Below, piece by piece: positions 52,776 to 53,934 of a stretch of DNA of 53,934 nucleotides; within the stretch, counting starts at the first letter, position 1; each line of letters begins with the position of its first letter. The notes beneath the pieces were generated by a model, which saw only the letters and a list, made by a program, of their open reading frames with translations, did not search any database and was not told the DNA's origin. A program made the position numbers and the translations under genes. This stretch comes from Snodgrassella alvi SCGC AB-598-O02 (GTDB lineage: Bacteria; Pseudomonadota; Gammaproteobacteria; Burkholderiales; Neisseriaceae): assembly GCA_000725195.1 (NCBI GenBank), contig JAIL01000252.1:1-53934 (forward strand). The letters are read 5' to 3'.

Positions 52776-52809
52776 AAACCGATATTGCAGATAATAGCAG
52801 TATCGGTTT
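52776..52809 (-). terminator. Terminator after serC
   Basis: A 13-bp stem AAACCGATATTGC / GCAGTATCGGTTT (one wobble) with an 8-nt loop, followed leftwards by TCTATTTTG. It is about 20 nt past the serC stop. Confidence 0.8.
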
Positions 52810-52829
52810 ATCGAAACAGATTAATTCAC

Positions 52830-53934
52830 TTAACCATAGCGCTGTTGGAAGTCTTGCATAAAACTAATTAGAGCTTCTACACCTTGTAAAGGCATTGCAT
52901 TATAGATACTGGCTCGCATACCACCCATAGTTTTATAACCATTGAGCATGCTTAAACCATAAGCATTAGCTTCAATCACAAAGCGCTTATCCAGCTCATC
53001 TGAAACAGTATGAAAAATAACATTCATTTGCGAGCGGGCATGTGATTCAACATTATTGCTGTAGAACCCATTGCTATTATCAATGGCAGCATATAATTTT
53101 TCTGCCTTAAGAGTGTTAATTTCTTCTAATTGAGCCACTCCACCTTGTGATAATAACCAGCGAAATACCAACCCAGAAATATAAATAGGATAGGTAGCAG
53201 GAGTGTTGTACATACCTTGACGCGTAATATGGCTTTGATAATTCCAGATATCCGGCACCCGATCAGAACAGCGTTCAAGTAAATCTTCACGAATGATGAC
53301 AATTGTTGCGCCTGATGGGCCAATATTTTTCTGTGCTCCGGCATAAATAACCCCATAGTCAGCAACATTGATTTGCCGTGAAAGAATCTCACTGGACATA
53401 TCACAAACAATTGGGGGCAAACCATCGGGCTTGGGTATATCTCGATATTGCAAACCATGGACAGTTTCATTAATACAATAATGCACAAACGCAGAGCTAG
53501 GGTCTACATCCCAGATTTCTGCCGGAGGTACATCGGTATAGTTATATAACTCCCCACCATGTGCGGCCAAATGAATATTAGCATCAGATAATTTACCCAT
53601 CTGACTGTGGGCAATACGGCTCCAGTTACCGGTAACTACTGAATCAACTCGTTTAAACCCATTTGCCAGATTCATCACCACCATATTAAACTGTGCACTA
53701 GCTACGCCTTGCATGAATAATATCTTGTAGTTCGACGGAATATTCATTAGCTGTCTTAAATCCTGTTCCGCCTGATAAAGAATGTTCATAAAAGCATCTG
53801 AACGATGGCTCATGGTCATAACTGAGAAACCCGAGCCATTATAATTAAACATTTCAGACTGAGCGGTTGCCAATACGCTATGAGGTAAAATAGCCGGGCC
53901 AGCAGAGAAATTATAATGTTGTGTGATAGAAGAC
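52830..53934 (-). CDS. serC: Phosphoserine aminotransferase, start codon just beyond window
   Basis: A PLP aminotransferase making 3-phosphoserine (serine) and 4-phosphohydroxythreonine (PLP synthesis). All but the first codon seems present: the frame is open to the right edge and reads SSITQHYNFSAGPAILPHSV, then the typical LATAQSEMFNYNGSGFSVMTMSHRS. The last base in the window is G, which would be the third base of an ATG directly before SSITQ; start at 53936 is therefore likely. The PLP lysine is in YAGAQKNIGPSG. ADYGVIYAG and the C-terminal MGGMRASIYNA are intact. The window shows 367 codons plus stop, in line with the family (about 360). Confidence 0.96.
   Translation of the reverse strand, partial: SSITQHYNFSAGPAILPHSVLATAQSEMFNYNGSGFSVMTMSHRSDAFMNILYQAEQDLRQLMNIPSNYKILFMQGVASAQFNMVVMNLANGFKRVDSVVTGNWSRIAHSQMGKLSDANIHLAAHGGELYNYTDVPPAEIWDVDPSSAFVHYCINETVHGLQYRDIPKPDGLPPIVCDMSSEILSRQINVADYGVIYAGAQKNIGPSGATIVIIREDLLERCSDRVPDIWNYQSHITRQGMYNTPATYPIYISGLVFRWLLSQGGVAQLEEINTLKAEKLYAAIDNSNGFYSNNVESHARSQMNVIFHTVSDELDKRFVIEANAYGLSMLNGYKTMGGMRASIYNAMPLQGVEALISFMQDFQQRYG

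Noticed and set aside
1-53934. Neisseriaceae DNA uptake sequences
   Set aside because: GCCGTCTGAA was not noticed. Only isolated partial matches to GGCTGCCTGAA occur (near 3074 and 44889), inside genes; that is not enrichment.

Overview
The window looks like a chromosomal segment of an AT-rich betaproteobacterium. The gene families and sequence style fit Neisseriaceae, and a host-associated genus such as Snodgrassella is my best guess. That is inference from the low G+C, beta-type ssrA, ClpS/ClpA, single-span FtsK, DUF1841/DUF441 genes, Tat-exported AmiC and a Neisseria-like PanC motif (VNRIQFG). No rRNA, CRISPR array, intact insertion sequence or complete prophage was seen. One tRNA (Ser-GGA) and one tmRNA are present.

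Layout. 1-16.6 kb is mostly housekeeping: cca (cut by the window edge), a PAP2 phosphatase, a YjzC-like peptide, a GAF-like protein overlapping ribA, cspA, clpS-clpA, a phosphoethanolamine transferase, a decayed stretch, an amino-acid-binding lipoprotein preceded by a 20-bp-arm palindrome, panC, a large ftsK and a DUF805 protein. 16.8-18.3 kb is a small conflict module: an L,D-transpeptidase-fold (Tlde1/DUF2778-like) effector, a putative periplasmic immunity gene, and a tandem duplicate of that immunity gene which still carries the last 24 codons of the effector.

18.5-30.7 kb is a complete nitrate respiration cluster: narX-narL, narK, a broken second narK, and narGHJI. The sensor and regulator control expression, NarK moves nitrate and nitrite, NarGHI reduces nitrate at the membrane, and NarJ assembles NarG. 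The broken narK2 has a 9-G tract that shifts the frame and a later amber codon. This block looks richer in G+C than its flanks.

30.7-38.2 kb is an AT-rich accessory region with long gene-free stretches. It holds an orphan S24/CI-type repressor with a candidate operator, a YciI-like gene, ssrA, a tandem array of STY0301-like secreted proteins (four intact and one with a single nonsense codon), a DUF1841 gene, and a DUF441 gene preceded by a truncated copy of itself, ending at tRNA-Ser.

38.2-53.9 kb returns to housekeeping: tsaE-amiC, murI, purN, a DUF3108 protein, rsmB, grxD, upp, a QseBC/PmrAB-like two-component system, a basic secreted protein, hemL, an AT-rich membrane protein, YdcF- and ArsC-like genes, and serC, whose start codon lies just past the window end. 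The most interesting material is the pair of secreted-paralog loci (16.8-18.3 and 34.2-36.5 kb). They look like toxin-immunity reservoirs shaped by tandem duplication and decay.
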